This document shows positions 6,906-15,483 of a DNA stretch of 64,000 nucleotides, piece after piece (positions within the stretch are counted from its first letter, which is position 1; every line of letters begins with the position of its first letter). Origin of the DNA: Micromonospora yangpuensis (lineage in GTDB: Bacteria > Actinomycetota > Actinomycetes > Mycobacteriales > Micromonosporaceae); contig NZ_FMIA01000002.1 of the NCBI RefSeq assembly GCF_900091615.1, positions 3,596,001 through 3,660,000 of the forward strand, in the 5' to 3' direction. A model generated the notes under the pieces. That model searched no databases and had not been told where the DNA came from. It saw only the letters and a list, made by a program, of their open reading frames with translations. A program made the translations under genes and the position numbers.

Positions 6906-9812
6906 CTACTCCGGACGATTGCGCAGGAAGATGGCGCTGGCCTGGACCCGGGTGCGTACCTGGAGCTTGTCGAAGATGTGTGACACGTGCACCCCGATGG
7001 TGCGTTCGCTGATGAACAACCGCTGACCGATCTCCTTGTTGGTCAGCCCCTCCGCGACCGCGGCGAGCACCTCGCGTTCCCGGCTGGTCAGCCCGGCCAG
7101 GTCGTCACCGCCGGAGTCGGCCGGCGACGCGGCCGCGCCGGACCGCCGGTCCGTGCCCGGGTCGCGCTCGGCCAGGGTCACCCGGCCCCGGGCGGCCAGG
7201 TCCCTGATCTCCGAGGTCAGTGGCACGGCTCCCAGGTTCTGTGCGATCTGGTGTGCCTCGCGCAGCAGCCTGCTGGCGGTGGCCGGGCGGGCCCGCCGGG
7301 CCAGCAGGGCCTCGGCCTGCCGCAGCCGCGAGTACGCCGCCGGATACGGGTGGTTGTCCCGGTCCCAGGCCAGCGCCGACCGGGCCCACAGCTCCGGGTC
7401 GCTGCCGCCGTCGAAACGGCTGATCTCCGCGGCGCAGAGCGCCAGGAAGTTGTCCACCACGCTACGCACCTGCCGGGACGCGCCGGCGCTGCGCGCGGCG
7501 ATCCGGTCCATCGCCTCCCGCAGCCGCCGCACCGCCGTACGGTCGACCGCCACGGTACGGCTGGCGTGGGCCTCCGCCTCGGCCCGCAATCCGTGCCACA
7601 CCAGCGCGGCGAGGATCACCACGTCGTCGGAGCGGCTCTCGGTAAGGCCCCGCTGCACCGCCTGCCGGGCCACGTCGTGTCGGCCCTGCCACATCGCCAG
7701 GCCGGCCCGCAGCGTCAACATCGGCAACACGTGCCGTGCCCCGCCACCGGCCAGGACGGTGGCCACCGCGTCCAGGTCCCGGTCGGCGGCCTCGACGTCG
7801 CCGTAGCCCACCGACAACCGGCACCGGGCCAGCAGCAACTCCACCGCGTCGGCCCCGGACGGACGGTGGCGCAACGCCGCCGCGACGACCTTCTCCGCCT
7901 CGGCCCACTGCCCCACCCGGAACAACCCGTTGGTGGCGATGGCCAGCAGCCGGGTCTCGTACGTGCGCCCCAACCCCAGCTCGGCGACCCGCTCGGCACC
8001 CCGGCGGGCCACCACCACACCCTCCTCGATCACGTTCAGCGGACCGGTCAGGAACTCCGCCAGATGCAGGTACGCGCAGGCCACGTCATCCGGCCGGCCG
8101 GAACGCTCGGCGACGGTCAACGCCTCACGCATCACCGTCAGACCGGCATCCGGGTCCTCCAGGTACGCCTCGCTGAACCCCAGCGCCGCACTGGCCCGGA
8201 CCACCTCCGAGGTCGACCCCGCCACGTCCGCACACAGCTGCAACGCCACCCGGGCCCGCTGCCCGGCGTCGGCGTACCGGCCCATCTGCACCAGCAGCTC
8301 CGCCAGGTACGCCGCGGCGGTGGCCCGTTCCCCCGGCGTGCAGTCCGGGTCCTCCAGGACCAGCCGGTACTCGGTCTCCGCCGGCGCCGAGCGGCCCGCC
8401 GCCGCCAGGTACCGCGCCCGCCGGATCCGCAACGAGCACGACGGCGGACCGGCGCCGACCGCCCCCAACTCCTCCAGCAGGGCCAGCGCCCGCGCGTGCT
8501 CACCGCACTGGTGCGCCGACTCGGCCGCGTGCTCCAGCAGGACGGCCCGGTCCACGTCCCGGGGCCCGTCCGCGCCGTCGGCCAGCTGCAACGCCACCGA
8601 CCAGTGCCGATGCGCCTCGGCGTACCCGTGCAGGCGCTGCGCCTCACCGGCGGCGGCCATCGCGGCCGGCAACGCCCGGGCCGGCTCCCCGGCCAACCGC
8701 CAGTGGTGGGCCAACCGCGCCTGGTGCAGCTCCGCCTCGGCCGAGGTCAGCGCCTCGGCGTAGCGCCGGTGCAACACCCGACGCTCGGCCGGCAGCAGCT
8801 CGTGCGCCAGCACCTCGGCCACCAGCCGGTGCCGTAGCCGGTACCCCTCGTCGGCCCCGACCAGCAGCCGGTGCGCCACCGCCGCCCGGACCGCCTCGAT
8901 CAGCTCCTCCTCCGGCAGCCGGACCACCCGGGCCAACAGCCAGTGCTCCACCGGCTCCACCCCGGCCGCGACCGCGTGCACCACCTGGTGCGCGTGCTCG
9001 GGCAGCGCATCCACCCGGGCCAGGAAGATCTCCCGCAATGTGTCGGAAAGCCCGTCCCGCCCATCCCGCACATCTCGGGCCAACTCCTCGGCCACGAACG
9101 GGTTGCCGCCACTGCGCTGCCAGACCAACTCGGCCGCCTCGGCGGTCAACGCCGGCCCCACCACCGCGGCGGCGAGCTGCTCGGTCCCGGCCCGGTCCAA
9201 CGGCGCCAGGTCCACCACCCGCACCGAACGCAACCGCCGCAGCTCGGTCAGGACCCGCCGCAACGGGTGCGCACCCTGCAACGACTCCGCCCGCACCGCC
9301 GCCAACACCGACAGCTGCAGATCCCCCAACCCGGCGAGCAGGTACAGCAGCAACTGCCGGGTGGTCCGGTCGACCCACTGCAGATCGTCCAGCACCAGCA
9401 CCAGGGGGCGACCCTCGGCGATCAGGTGCAGCCCCCGGGAGACCCGCTCCAGCAACGCGCCGGCACCGTCGGTGGGCGTCTCAGCAGCAAACATCTGCAG
9501 CATGCCGCGCACCGAGGAGGACGTCCGCGCGCCCGCGGCGGCGGTGTCGAGGCGACGCAGGGCCTGCAGCAACGGGTGCAGCGGTGAGGCGTCACCGATG
9601 TCGAGGCAGGAACCGGTCAGCACGAGCGCCCCCCGCTCACGCAGCAGGGCACCCACCTCGCGTAGTAGTCGGGTCTTGCCGACCCCGCTCTCCCCGGTGA
9701 CGAAGACCGCCGCGGTGTGCCCCTGACGGACGTCGTCGAGGAGTGCGGATCGCAGCAGGGCCACCTGGTGGGCGCGGCCGACGAGCGGTGCGCTGTCCAC
9801 ATCGCTGGCCAT
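6906..9812 (-). CDS. LAL-type LuxR transcriptional regulator with AAA/STAND ATPase
   Basis: A large ATP-binding LuxR regulator of 968 residues. Walker A GESGVGKT is at residues 40-47 and Walker B LVLVLDDLQW near residue 140. A long helical region resembling TPR repeats spans about residues 350-880. The C-terminal LuxR helix-turn-helix (LTSREREVLAAVAEGLTNKE ... ERTIGVHVSHIFDKL) is intact. ATG 9812 is preferred over an upstream TTG at 9830 in the same frame; neither has a strong ribosome site. Proteins of this kind often activate secondary-metabolite or sugar-uptake genes. It is divergent from another ATPase regulator at 10001, with a 188-base gap between them that probably holds both promoters. 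Confidence 0.9.
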   Translation of the reverse strand: MASDVDSAPLVGRAHQVALLRSALLDDVRQGHTAAVFVTGESGVGKTRLLREVGALLRERGALVLTGSCLDIGDASPLHPLLQALRRLDTAAAGARTSSSVRGMLQMFAAETPTDGAGALLERVSRGLHLIAEGRPLVLVLDDLQWVDRTTRQLLLYLLAGLGDLQLSVLAAVRAESLQGAHPLRRVLTELRRLRSVRVVDLAPLDRAGTEQLAAAVVGPALTAEAAELVWQRSGGNPFVAEELARDVRDGRDGLSDTLREIFLARVDALPEHAHQVVHAVAAGVEPVEHWLLARVVRLPEEELIEAVRAAVAHRLLVGADEGYRLRHRLVAEVLAHELLPAERRVLHRRYAEALTSAEAELHQARLAHHWRLAGEPARALPAAMAAAGEAQRLHGYAEAHRHWSVALQLADGADGPRDVDRAVLLEHAAESAHQCGEHARALALLEELGAVGAGPPSCSLRIRRARYLAAAGRSAPAETEYRLVLEDPDCTPGERATAAAYLAELLVQMGRYADAGQRARVALQLCADVAGSTSEVVRASAALGFSEAYLEDPDAGLTVMREALTVAERSGRPDDVACAYLHLAEFLTGPLNVIEEGVVVARRGAERVAELGLGRTYETRLLAIATNGLFRVGQWAEAEKVVAAALRHRPSGADAVELLLARCRLSVGYGDVEAADRDLDAVATVLAGGGARHVLPMLTLRAGLAMWQGRHDVARQAVQRGLTESRSDDVVILAALVWHGLRAEAEAHASRTVAVDRTAVRRLREAMDRIAARSAGASRQVRSVVDNFLALCAAEISRFDGGSDPELWARSALAWDRDNHPYPAAYSRLRQAEALLARRARPATASRLLREAHQIAQNLGAVPLTSEIRDLAARGRVTLAERDPGTDRRSGAAASPADSGGDDLAGLTSREREVLAAVAEGLTNKEIGQRLFISERTIGVHVSHIFDKLQVRTRVQASAIFLRNRPE

Positions 9813-10000
9813 GGAACGCAGCCTAGTCAACGGGCGCCGTAGCCCTCTACGGGCTTATCGCCCTTGTGGTACTCCCCGCGTCGACATTACGACCAAAGGT
9901 TACACCTGGCCGACATACGTCGTTCTGCCGATCCCCTGTCGGTCCAGGAATGGGAATCTCCTAGGGCCGTCAGGGACCACGCGGGGGAAAGGTGGTTGCG

Positions 10001-12337
10001 ATGCCCACATCGATGATCGTCACCGGAACCGGGTTGGTGACGCCGAGCTGGCCGATACCGGAGGAGCGACGGACGGTCACCGTCCTCTTCGCCGACATCG
10101 TCGGATCGACCGCCCTGGTCGACCGGCTCGACCCGGAGGACGTCCGGTCGTTGCAGCAGGCCTACTTCGAGGCCGTCGCCCGGGTGCTGCACCGCTGGGA
10201 CGGCGTGGTCGAGAAGTACGTCGGGGACGCGGTGATGGCCCTGTTCGGCGCCCGCCACTCCGACGGCTTCGACGCGTACCGGGCGGTGCGGGCCGGTCTG
10301 GAGATCCAGCGGGCCGTCGACCGGAAGCCACTGGCCACGGGCACCGCGGTACGCATCCGGGTCGGCGTCGCCACCGGGGAGGCGGTCGTCGACCTGCCGG
10401 GCAGCCGCGACGGTGGGCACGGCACGGCCAGCGGCGCGGTGATCACCCTGGCCGCCCGGCTGCAGGCGTACGCGCCCCCCGGCGCGGTCGTGTTCTGTGC
10501 GGCGACCCGCCGGGCCACCGCCGGGCTGACCATGGCACGGCGACTGCCACCGGTCACGGTGCCCGGCAAGGCCGCACCCCTCGAGCTCTGGCGGGCCGAG
10601 GATCCCGGCCGGACCGGGCCGGCCAAACACCGGGGACCGCTGGTGGGGCGGCGCCGGGAGTTGGCCGACGCCCGCGACCAGATCGTCCGCGCGGCACGCG
10701 AGCGCAGCCCGCGCTGGGTGTCCCTGATCGGCCCGATCGGCAGTGGCCGCAGCCGGCTGCTGCACGAGTTGGTGCGGGCCGTACCGGGCCCGGACGGCGG
10801 GTCGCCGCGCTGGTGCGTCGCGTACTGCCCGCCGTACGCCGAGCAGGTGTTGGCCCCGGTTGCGGACCTGGTGCGCGAGTTCGCCGCGATCCACCCGACC
10901 GACGGACCGGTCGCGGTGACCGCCCGGTTGACCGCCACCCTGGCCGACCTGGTGCCGGCGCACCGGCTTCCGTGCGCGGTACGGGCGTTGACCGCCCTGC
11001 TGACCGCACCCGACGGATCCGCCGCGGCGAGCGAGGGCGCCACGACGTTCCGGCAGGTGCTGCTCGCCCAGGCGGCTCGGCAACCGGTGGTGGTGGCCGT
11101 CGACGACCTGGACCGGGCCGACCCGAGGGTCGACGACTTCCTGCGGGACCTGTTCCTCTCGGCCACCTGGCGGAGCCTGCCCCTGGCGGTGGTGGTGACC
11201 AACCGCCCCCGCTGGGCCGACGTGCTGCCCGGCCCGGCCGGTCAGCGGCACCGGCACCGGATCGTGCTGGCTCCGCTGCCGACGGTGCAGACCGGACGGT
11301 TGCTGCGCCACCTGCTGGTCCGGGCCGGTCGGCCAGCGGTCCCGGTGGACCGGCTGCTGCCGCTGGTCGCCGGCAACCCGGGGCACGCCACCGCGTACGC
11401 CCGACTGGTCGCCGAGGACGGGCTCGACCCGGCGGCGGACCTGCCGATGCCCGAGTCGGTACGCCGCACCGCCGAGGCCCGCCTCGACCTCCTGGACGGC
11501 GGACAACGGGCCGTGTTCATGGCCGGTGCGAGCCTCGACGGTGACTTCCGGGCGGCCACGGTGGACCGGCTGCTGGACTGGCCGGCGGGCCGCAGCGCGC
11601 CGGTGCTGCGGGAGCTGGTTCTGCACGGGCTGCTGGTCCGCCGGCCGGGAGCCGGCGGGTACGCGATCGCCGAACCGGCGCTACGGCGGGTCGCCGTCGA
11701 ACGGCTGCCCCGGTCGGTACGCGCGGAGTTCGCCCGCCGGGCGCTGACCGGGCCGGCCGGCACCGACGACGCGGACCAGGCCGGAGCGGACCTCGCCACG
11801 CCGGTGCCGGGAACCCGGGACGCCGCACCGCGCAAGACCCGCGACGCCGTGCTGACCGGCGCGCGCGGCACCGTACTACGCGAGACCCGCGGCACCGTAC
11901 TACGCGAGACCCGCGACACCGTGCTGACCGAGACCCGCGACGCTCTGTCGACCGAGGCGCGCGGCGCTCTACTGACCAGAGCGCGCGGCGCCGGGGCGGA
12001 CGCCACGCCACCGGCGGCCCGGACACCCGCCGGTTCCGACGCGGAACGGCCGGCCGGTGGCGACCGGCGGGGCGACGGCTACCCACTCGCCGACGGCCGG
12101 GACGACCGGGCGCCCGGCCGATCGGGTCTCGCACCGGGAGTCACCCGCACCGGTGCCCCGGTCGAGGAACATCCGGATCCGGTCCGCCCACTTGCCCCGG
12201 TGGTGCCACTCGGTCGGGCCGAGTCCCTGACGACGGCGACGAACGCGACGAAGGGCAGGCGCACGGCGGGACCCGTCGGCGGCCCCCGGCAGGCCGACCG
12301 GCCCCCACCGCCCTCGACTCGGCCGGCAGCCGCCTGA
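10001..12337 (+). CDS. Class III nucleotidyl cyclase domain fused to an AAA/STAND ATPase module
   Basis: A 778-residue protein. Residues about 25-190 form an adenylate/guanylate cyclase domain (RRTVTVLFADIVGSTAL, then GDAVMALFG), with the metal-binding Asp pair in FADIVG and GDAVMA visible. An ATPase module follows, with a degenerate Walker A GPIGSGRSRLL (the usual Lys is Arg) and a Walker B VVVAVDDLDRADP. There is no recognisable C-terminal DNA-binding domain. The tail holds seven 8-residue repeats and then about 115 disordered residues. The start ATG 10001 is 8 bases after GGGGGAAAGG; GTG 9992 is possible. The Arg in the P-loop makes ATP hydrolysis doubtful. Confidence 0.82.
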   Translation: MPTSMIVTGTGLVTPSWPIPEERRTVTVLFADIVGSTALVDRLDPEDVRSLQQAYFEAVARVLHRWDGVVEKYVGDAVMALFGARHSDGFDAYRAVRAGLEIQRAVDRKPLATGTAVRIRVGVATGEAVVDLPGSRDGGHGTASGAVITLAARLQAYAPPGAVVFCAATRRATAGLTMARRLPPVTVPGKAAPLELWRAEDPGRTGPAKHRGPLVGRRRELADARDQIVRAARERSPRWVSLIGPIGSGRSRLLHELVRAVPGPDGGSPRWCVAYCPPYAEQVLAPVADLVREFAAIHPTDGPVAVTARLTATLADLVPAHRLPCAVRALTALLTAPDGSAAASEGATTFRQVLLAQAARQPVVVAVDDLDRADPRVDDFLRDLFLSATWRSLPLAVVVTNRPRWADVLPGPAGQRHRHRIVLAPLPTVQTGRLLRHLLVRAGRPAVPVDRLLPLVAGNPGHATAYARLVAEDGLDPAADLPMPESVRRTAEARLDLLDGGQRAVFMAGASLDGDFRAATVDRLLDWPAGRSAPVLRELVLHGLLVRRPGAGGYAIAEPALRRVAVERLPRSVRAEFARRALTGPAGTDDADQAGADLATPVPGTRDAAPRKTRDAVLTGARGTVLRETRGTVLRETRDTVLTETRDALSTEARGALLTRARGAGADATPPAARTPAGSDAERPAGGDRRGDGYPLADGRDDRAPGRSGLAPGVTRTGAPVEEHPDPVRPLAPVVPLGRAESLTTATNATKGRRTAGPVGGPRQADRPPPPSTRPAAA
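11819..11986 (+). repeat. In-frame 24-base tandem repeat (7 octapeptide units)
   Basis: Seven 24-base units encode an octapeptide of the pattern (D/G)-(T/A)-V-L-x-E-T-R: DAAPRKTR, DAVLTGAR, GTVLRETR twice, DTVLTETR, DALSTEAR, GALLTRAR. The third and fourth units are identical at DNA level, so the array expanded recently. It lies in the C-terminal tail of the cyclase-ATPase protein. Confidence 0.85.
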
Positions 12338-12346
12338 CCGGCCGGG

Positions 12347-12404
12347 TCAGTCGGCCGGAGGCAGGCTCCGGCTGGATCAGTCGGCCGGAGGCAGGCTCCG
12401 GCTG
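12347..12404. repeat. Tandem duplication of the 3' end of the thioesterase gene
   Basis: A 28-base sequence is repeated at 12347-12374 and 12377-12404 with a 30-base period. The right copy is the last nine codons plus stop of the minus-strand thioesterase. The left copy lies just past the stop and would encode the same residues SRSLPPAD and a stop in the same frame. Confidence 0.9.
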
Positions 12405-12829
12405 CGACCCCGGAACTCCGCGACCACCTCGTCGTCGCGGGTGACCGTGACGTCGTAGATGCCGCTGCGCCCGTACCGGGTGCGCTCGGTGGCCCGGGCG
12501 ACGAGCAGGTCACCGGCGTGTGCCGGCCGGACGAAGGTGATCTCCCCACCGGCGGCGACGGTGACCGGTCCCCGGCTGTTGCAGGCAAGCGCGAAGGCCG
12601 TGTCGGCCAGCAGGAAGACGAAGCCACCGTGGGCGATGGCGTGACCGTTGAGCATCGCCGGGGTCACCCGCATCCGGGCCTGCGCCGTGCCGTCGGCGAC
12701 GCCGACCAACTCGATGCCGAGCCCCCGCGAGGCCACGTCGGCGTCGAACATGTCGTGCGCGGCGGTCCGGAGCGTCGCCGACGGGTCACCACCGGCCGAC
12801 TCCGGTGCGGGCTGCTCATCGTGCGACAC
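12377..12829 (-). CDS. PaaI-like hotdog-fold thioesterase
   Basis: A 150-residue acyl-CoA thioesterase of the PaaI/hydroxyphenylacetyl-CoA type. The hotdog signature LNGHAIAHGGFVFLLADTAF is at about residues 60-80, with the active-site Asn/His-Gly-Gly region and the catalytic Asp in LADTAF. The C-terminal strand region (GEITFVRPAHAGDLLVARATE) is normal. The GTG start at 12829 follows GAGAGGAG. No phenylacetate pathway genes are nearby, so the substrate is open. The gene end has been tandemly duplicated outside the frame. Confidence 0.85.
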   Translation of the reverse strand: MSHDEQPAPESAGGDPSATLRTAAHDMFDADVASRGLGIELVGVADGTAQARMRVTPAMLNGHAIAHGGFVFLLADTAFALACNSRGPVTVAAGGEITFVRPAHAGDLLVARATERTRYGRSGIYDVTVTRDDEVVAEFRGRSRSLPPAD

Positions 12830-13055
12830 CGAACCGACTCCTCTCCCCGGCACAGCCGGCACCGCCGGAACCTCCCGGCGCCGCCGGGCCACGCGGCACC
12901 ACCCGGCGCCGCCCGGACACGGTACGCCGACCGTCGCCGTCGCCGGTTCACCCCCTGCCGCGCGGCTCCCCCATCGTCACGCAGAGGAACGGCACAATGA
13001 CCCAGTGCCCCCGGTCGGGGCAGGCACTGTCCGGTCAGGTCGGAGGGAGACGCGA

Positions 13056-14153
13056 GTGGTACACGGTGGAGTCGCGGCGGCGACCGCGCAACTGTCCGGC
13101 CGGGAGATCCGGCGGCCGACCGCGCCCCCGGCCACCCGGGGCGAGGACCTGGTCACCGTCCTGCTCGCCGCCTGCCTGGTGGGCGGCGCGCAGGCCGACG
13201 GCTGGGCGCACACCAACGTGATCGAGACCATCGAGGGCTTCTTCACGCCCTGGCACGGCCTGCTGTACGCCGGTTTCGCCGCGACCGCGGCGTGGACGTT
13301 CTGGCTGGCGTACCGGCGTCGGATGGTCGCCCCCCGCTGGTGGCGCGACGGCTGGCCGGCGGGCTACCGGACCGGCGCGCTCGGCGTGGTCGCCTTCGGG
13401 CTGGCCGCCCTGGCCGACCTGACCTGGCACGAGACCCTGGGCGTGGAGGTGGGCCTGGACGCCTCCTTCAGCCCCAGTCACCTGCTGCTCGACGGCGCGG
13501 CCCTGCTGGTGGTCAGCAGCCCGCTGCGGTCCTGGTGGGCCCGGGGCGAGGGTGGTCTGCGCACGGTGACCGGGGTCGCCGCGCTGACCTTGGCGGCGAT
13601 GACCCCCACCATCCTGCTCAGCCACTCGTCGGCGCTGCTCACCCTGGCCCCGACCCGACCGTTGGGTCCGACCACCGGACAGCTGGTGGCGGTGCTCGGG
13701 GTGGACGCGTACCTGGTCACCACGGTGCTGCTGGTGGTGCCGTACCTGCTGGTGCACCGCCGGCGGGCGGTGCCCGGCGCCGGGGTGGCGGTGGTCGCCG
13801 GAGTGGCCGTGTTCGCGTTGGGGATGTACGAGTTCCCGACCGTCCAGACCGTCGCGGCCCTCGGCGCGATCTGCGGAGCCGGCCTGGCCGACCTGCTGCT
13901 GCACCGGCTCGACGCGGTACGGGGCCGGTCCGCCGCGCTGCGGCTGCCGGTGGCCGGGGCGGTCTTCGCCGGCCTGGTCTGGTCCGGTCACCTGCTCGGG
14001 CTGGCCCTGGCCGACCAGCTGCGCTGGACCCCGGAGGTGGTCAGCGGGGTGGTCACCCTCAGCGCGATCCTCGGTGCCGTTCTCGGCGGGCTGGCGGCCC
14101 GCCCGCTGCCGGGCGGGCCGTCGACCGACGGGGCGCGGCCGCACCGGGTCTAG
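13056..14153 (+). CDS. Polytopic membrane protein of unknown function
   Basis: A 365-residue integral membrane protein with about ten hydrophobic segments. His- and Trp-containing motifs stand at segment ends: DGWAHTN, FFTPWHGLLYAGF, DLTWHETLGVEVGLDASFSPSHLLLDG, and LLSHSS. Such conserved histidines suggest metal or heme contact, but this is inference. GTG 13056 follows GGAGGGA at 8 bases. The frame is open further upstream, but that part is low-complexity and unrelated. It precedes the CrcB pair by 41 bases. Confidence 0.7.
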   Translation: MVHGGVAAATAQLSGREIRRPTAPPATRGEDLVTVLLAACLVGGAQADGWAHTNVIETIEGFFTPWHGLLYAGFAATAAWTFWLAYRRRMVAPRWWRDGWPAGYRTGALGVVAFGLAALADLTWHETLGVEVGLDASFSPSHLLLDGAALLVVSSPLRSWWARGEGGLRTVTGVAALTLAAMTPTILLSHSSALLTLAPTRPLGPTTGQLVAVLGVDAYLVTTVLLVVPYLLVHRRRAVPGAGVAVVAGVAVFALGMYEFPTVQTVAALGAICGAGLADLLLHRLDAVRGRSAALRLPVAGAVFAGLVWSGHLLGLALADQLRWTPEVVSGVVTLSAILGAVLGGLAARPLPGGPSTDGARPHRV

Positions 14154-14194
14154 GCTGACCGGGACCGGTGCCCAGAGATCCGACGGAGTGGCGC

Positions 14195-14668
14195 GTGACC
14201 GGAGCACCCGAGCCCCGCATCGACCCGGACGTCGATCTCGGCCAGCCCGACGACCGGTCGGTGCCGCCCGGCCCGACGGCGGTGCTGCTGGCGGTGATCG
14301 CGGCCGGCGGCGTGCTGGGCGCGTTGACCCGGGCCGGCGCGCAGGCGGCGGCACCGAACGCGGCCACCGGATTCGCCTGGGCGACCTTCGGCGTCAACGT
14401 GCTCGGCTGCCTGCTGATCGGGGTGCTGATGGTGCTGGTCGAGCGGTGTCGGGCCAACCCGCTGCTGCGGCCGTTCCTGGGTGTCGGGGTGTTGGGTGGC
14501 TTCACCAGCTTCTCCGCGTACGTCCTCGACGTGCACCGGGCGGCGCAGGCCGGGGCGTTCGGGGTCGCCGGCGGGTACCTGGTGGCCACCGTGCTCGGCG
14601 CGCTGGCGGCGGTCTGGCTCGGCGACGTCACGACGAACGCGCTGCTGGACCGCCGGGCGGCCCGGTGA
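14195..14668 (+). CDS. crcB: CrcB/Fluc fluoride channel subunit 1
   Basis: A 157-residue four-helix fluoride channel protein. An N-terminal tail of about 30 residues precedes the first membrane helix. Family motifs are present: GVLGALTRAG in helix 1, FGVNVLGCLLIG in helix 2 with the conserved Asn, and GFTSFSAYVLD in the helix 3 break region that coordinates sodium. GTG 14195 follows CGGAG. The second subunit begins 31 bases after the stop. No room for a fluoride riboswitch is seen upstream (41 bases to the previous gene). Confidence 0.87.
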   Translation: MTGAPEPRIDPDVDLGQPDDRSVPPGPTAVLLAVIAAGGVLGALTRAGAQAAAPNAATGFAWATFGVNVLGCLLIGVLMVLVERCRANPLLRPFLGVGVLGGFTSFSAYVLDVHRAAQAGAFGVAGGYLVATVLGALAAVWLGDVTTNALLDRRAAR

Positions 14669-14699
14669 CCGGGCTGCTGCAGCGCCGGGCGGGCTGGTG

Positions 14700-15062
14700 G
14701 TGACCGCGCTGCTCGTGGCGCTGGGCGCGGCGGTCGGTGCACCGCTGCGGTACCTGGTCGACCGGGCGGTGCAGTCGGCGCACCGGACCCGGTTACCGCT
14801 GGGCACCCTGACCGTCAACGTGGCCGGTTCGTTCCTGCTCGGCGCGCTGGTCGGGGTGCCCGTCGCCCCGGCCCTCGGCGCGCTGCTCGGCACCGGCTTC
14901 TGCGGCGCGTTGACCACCTGGTCCACCTGCGGTTACGAGACGCTGCGGCTGGCCCGTACCGGGGCCCGGTCGGTGGCGTTGGCCAACATCGTCCTCAGCG
15001 TGACCGTCGGGCTCGGCGCGGCCTGGCTCGGCTTCGCCCTCGCCCGGGCGCTCGCCGGGTAG
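14700..15062 (+). CDS. crcB: CrcB/Fluc fluoride channel subunit 2
   Basis: A 120-residue second CrcB protein, typical length, with AAVGAPLRYLVDRAVQ, GTLTVNVAGSFLLGALVG and TTWSTCGYETLRL at the expected places. GTG 14700 or the adjacent GTG 14697 is the start. Two adjacent crcB genes of unequal sequence are known to form heterodimeric dual-topology channels in some Gram-positive bacteria; the pairing here suggests the same. Confidence 0.87.
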   Translation: MTALLVALGAAVGAPLRYLVDRAVQSAHRTRLPLGTLTVNVAGSFLLGALVGVPVAPALGALLGTGFCGALTTWSTCGYETLRLARTGARSVALANIVLSVTVGLGAAWLGFALARALAG

Positions 15063-15065
15063 GCC

Positions 15066-15398
15066 TCAGCGGCGGCGCTCGGGGTGGGCGCGGTTCCAGA
15101 CCCGCATCCGCTCCGGGTAGCCGGTGCGCGCGGCCTCGTACAGCGGTACGGCATGCCGGTGCGCGAGCTTCGCCGCCACCTGCGGAGATCCGGTACGCCG
15201 CCGGATCCACTCCCCGTCGAAGGCGATCGCCATCACCGTGGTGTCGGTGGCGGTGGTCTCCGGCTCCAGGTAGAACTCCACCCCCTGCCGGCTGGTCACG
15301 AACTCCGCCAGGGCGGCCAGGTCCTCCGGGGTCGCCTCCCGGTCGAGTTTCGTCGGGATCGTCCCGTCGGACCGGGACCGTCGGTTCCACCAGGCCAT
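15066..15398 (-). CDS. Uncharacterised small soluble protein
   Basis: A 110-residue charged protein, start ATG 15398 after GAGTCGGAG. N-terminal residues are basic (MAWWNRRSRSDG), then a predicted mixed alpha/beta body with FVTSRQGVEFYLEPETTATDTTVMAIAFDGEW. It resembles short actinobacterial hypothetical proteins that carry a DGEW motif, but I cannot name a family. It ends 3 bases from the stop of the convergent crcB gene. Confidence 0.6.
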   Translation of the reverse strand: MAWWNRRSRSDGTIPTKLDREATPEDLAALAEFVTSRQGVEFYLEPETTATDTTVMAIAFDGEWIRRRTGSPQVAAKLAHRHAVPLYEAARTGYPERMRVWNRAHPERRR

Positions 15399-15483
15399 CT
15401 CCGACTCCTCTGTTCGGCACCCCAGTGCAGCACGCCCACCTGCCAGCCGCCTGCGAGCCGGGTGGGAGGAACCTGGACGCCGG

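Noticed and set aside
6987..8837. Long open frame on the plus strand inside the LuxR gene (616 codons)
   Set aside because: It is the antisense shadow of a GC-rich gene: Gln/Arg/Gly/Pro-rich product with no domain, while the minus strand has clear Walker and LuxR motifs.
9887..11626. Long minus-strand frame opposite the cyclase-ATPase gene
   Set aside because: The plus strand encodes recognisable cyclase and ATPase motifs; the opposite product is low-complexity.
14154..14194. Fluoride riboswitch before crcB
   Set aside because: Only 41 bases separate the genes, too short for the aptamer; no matching fold seen.
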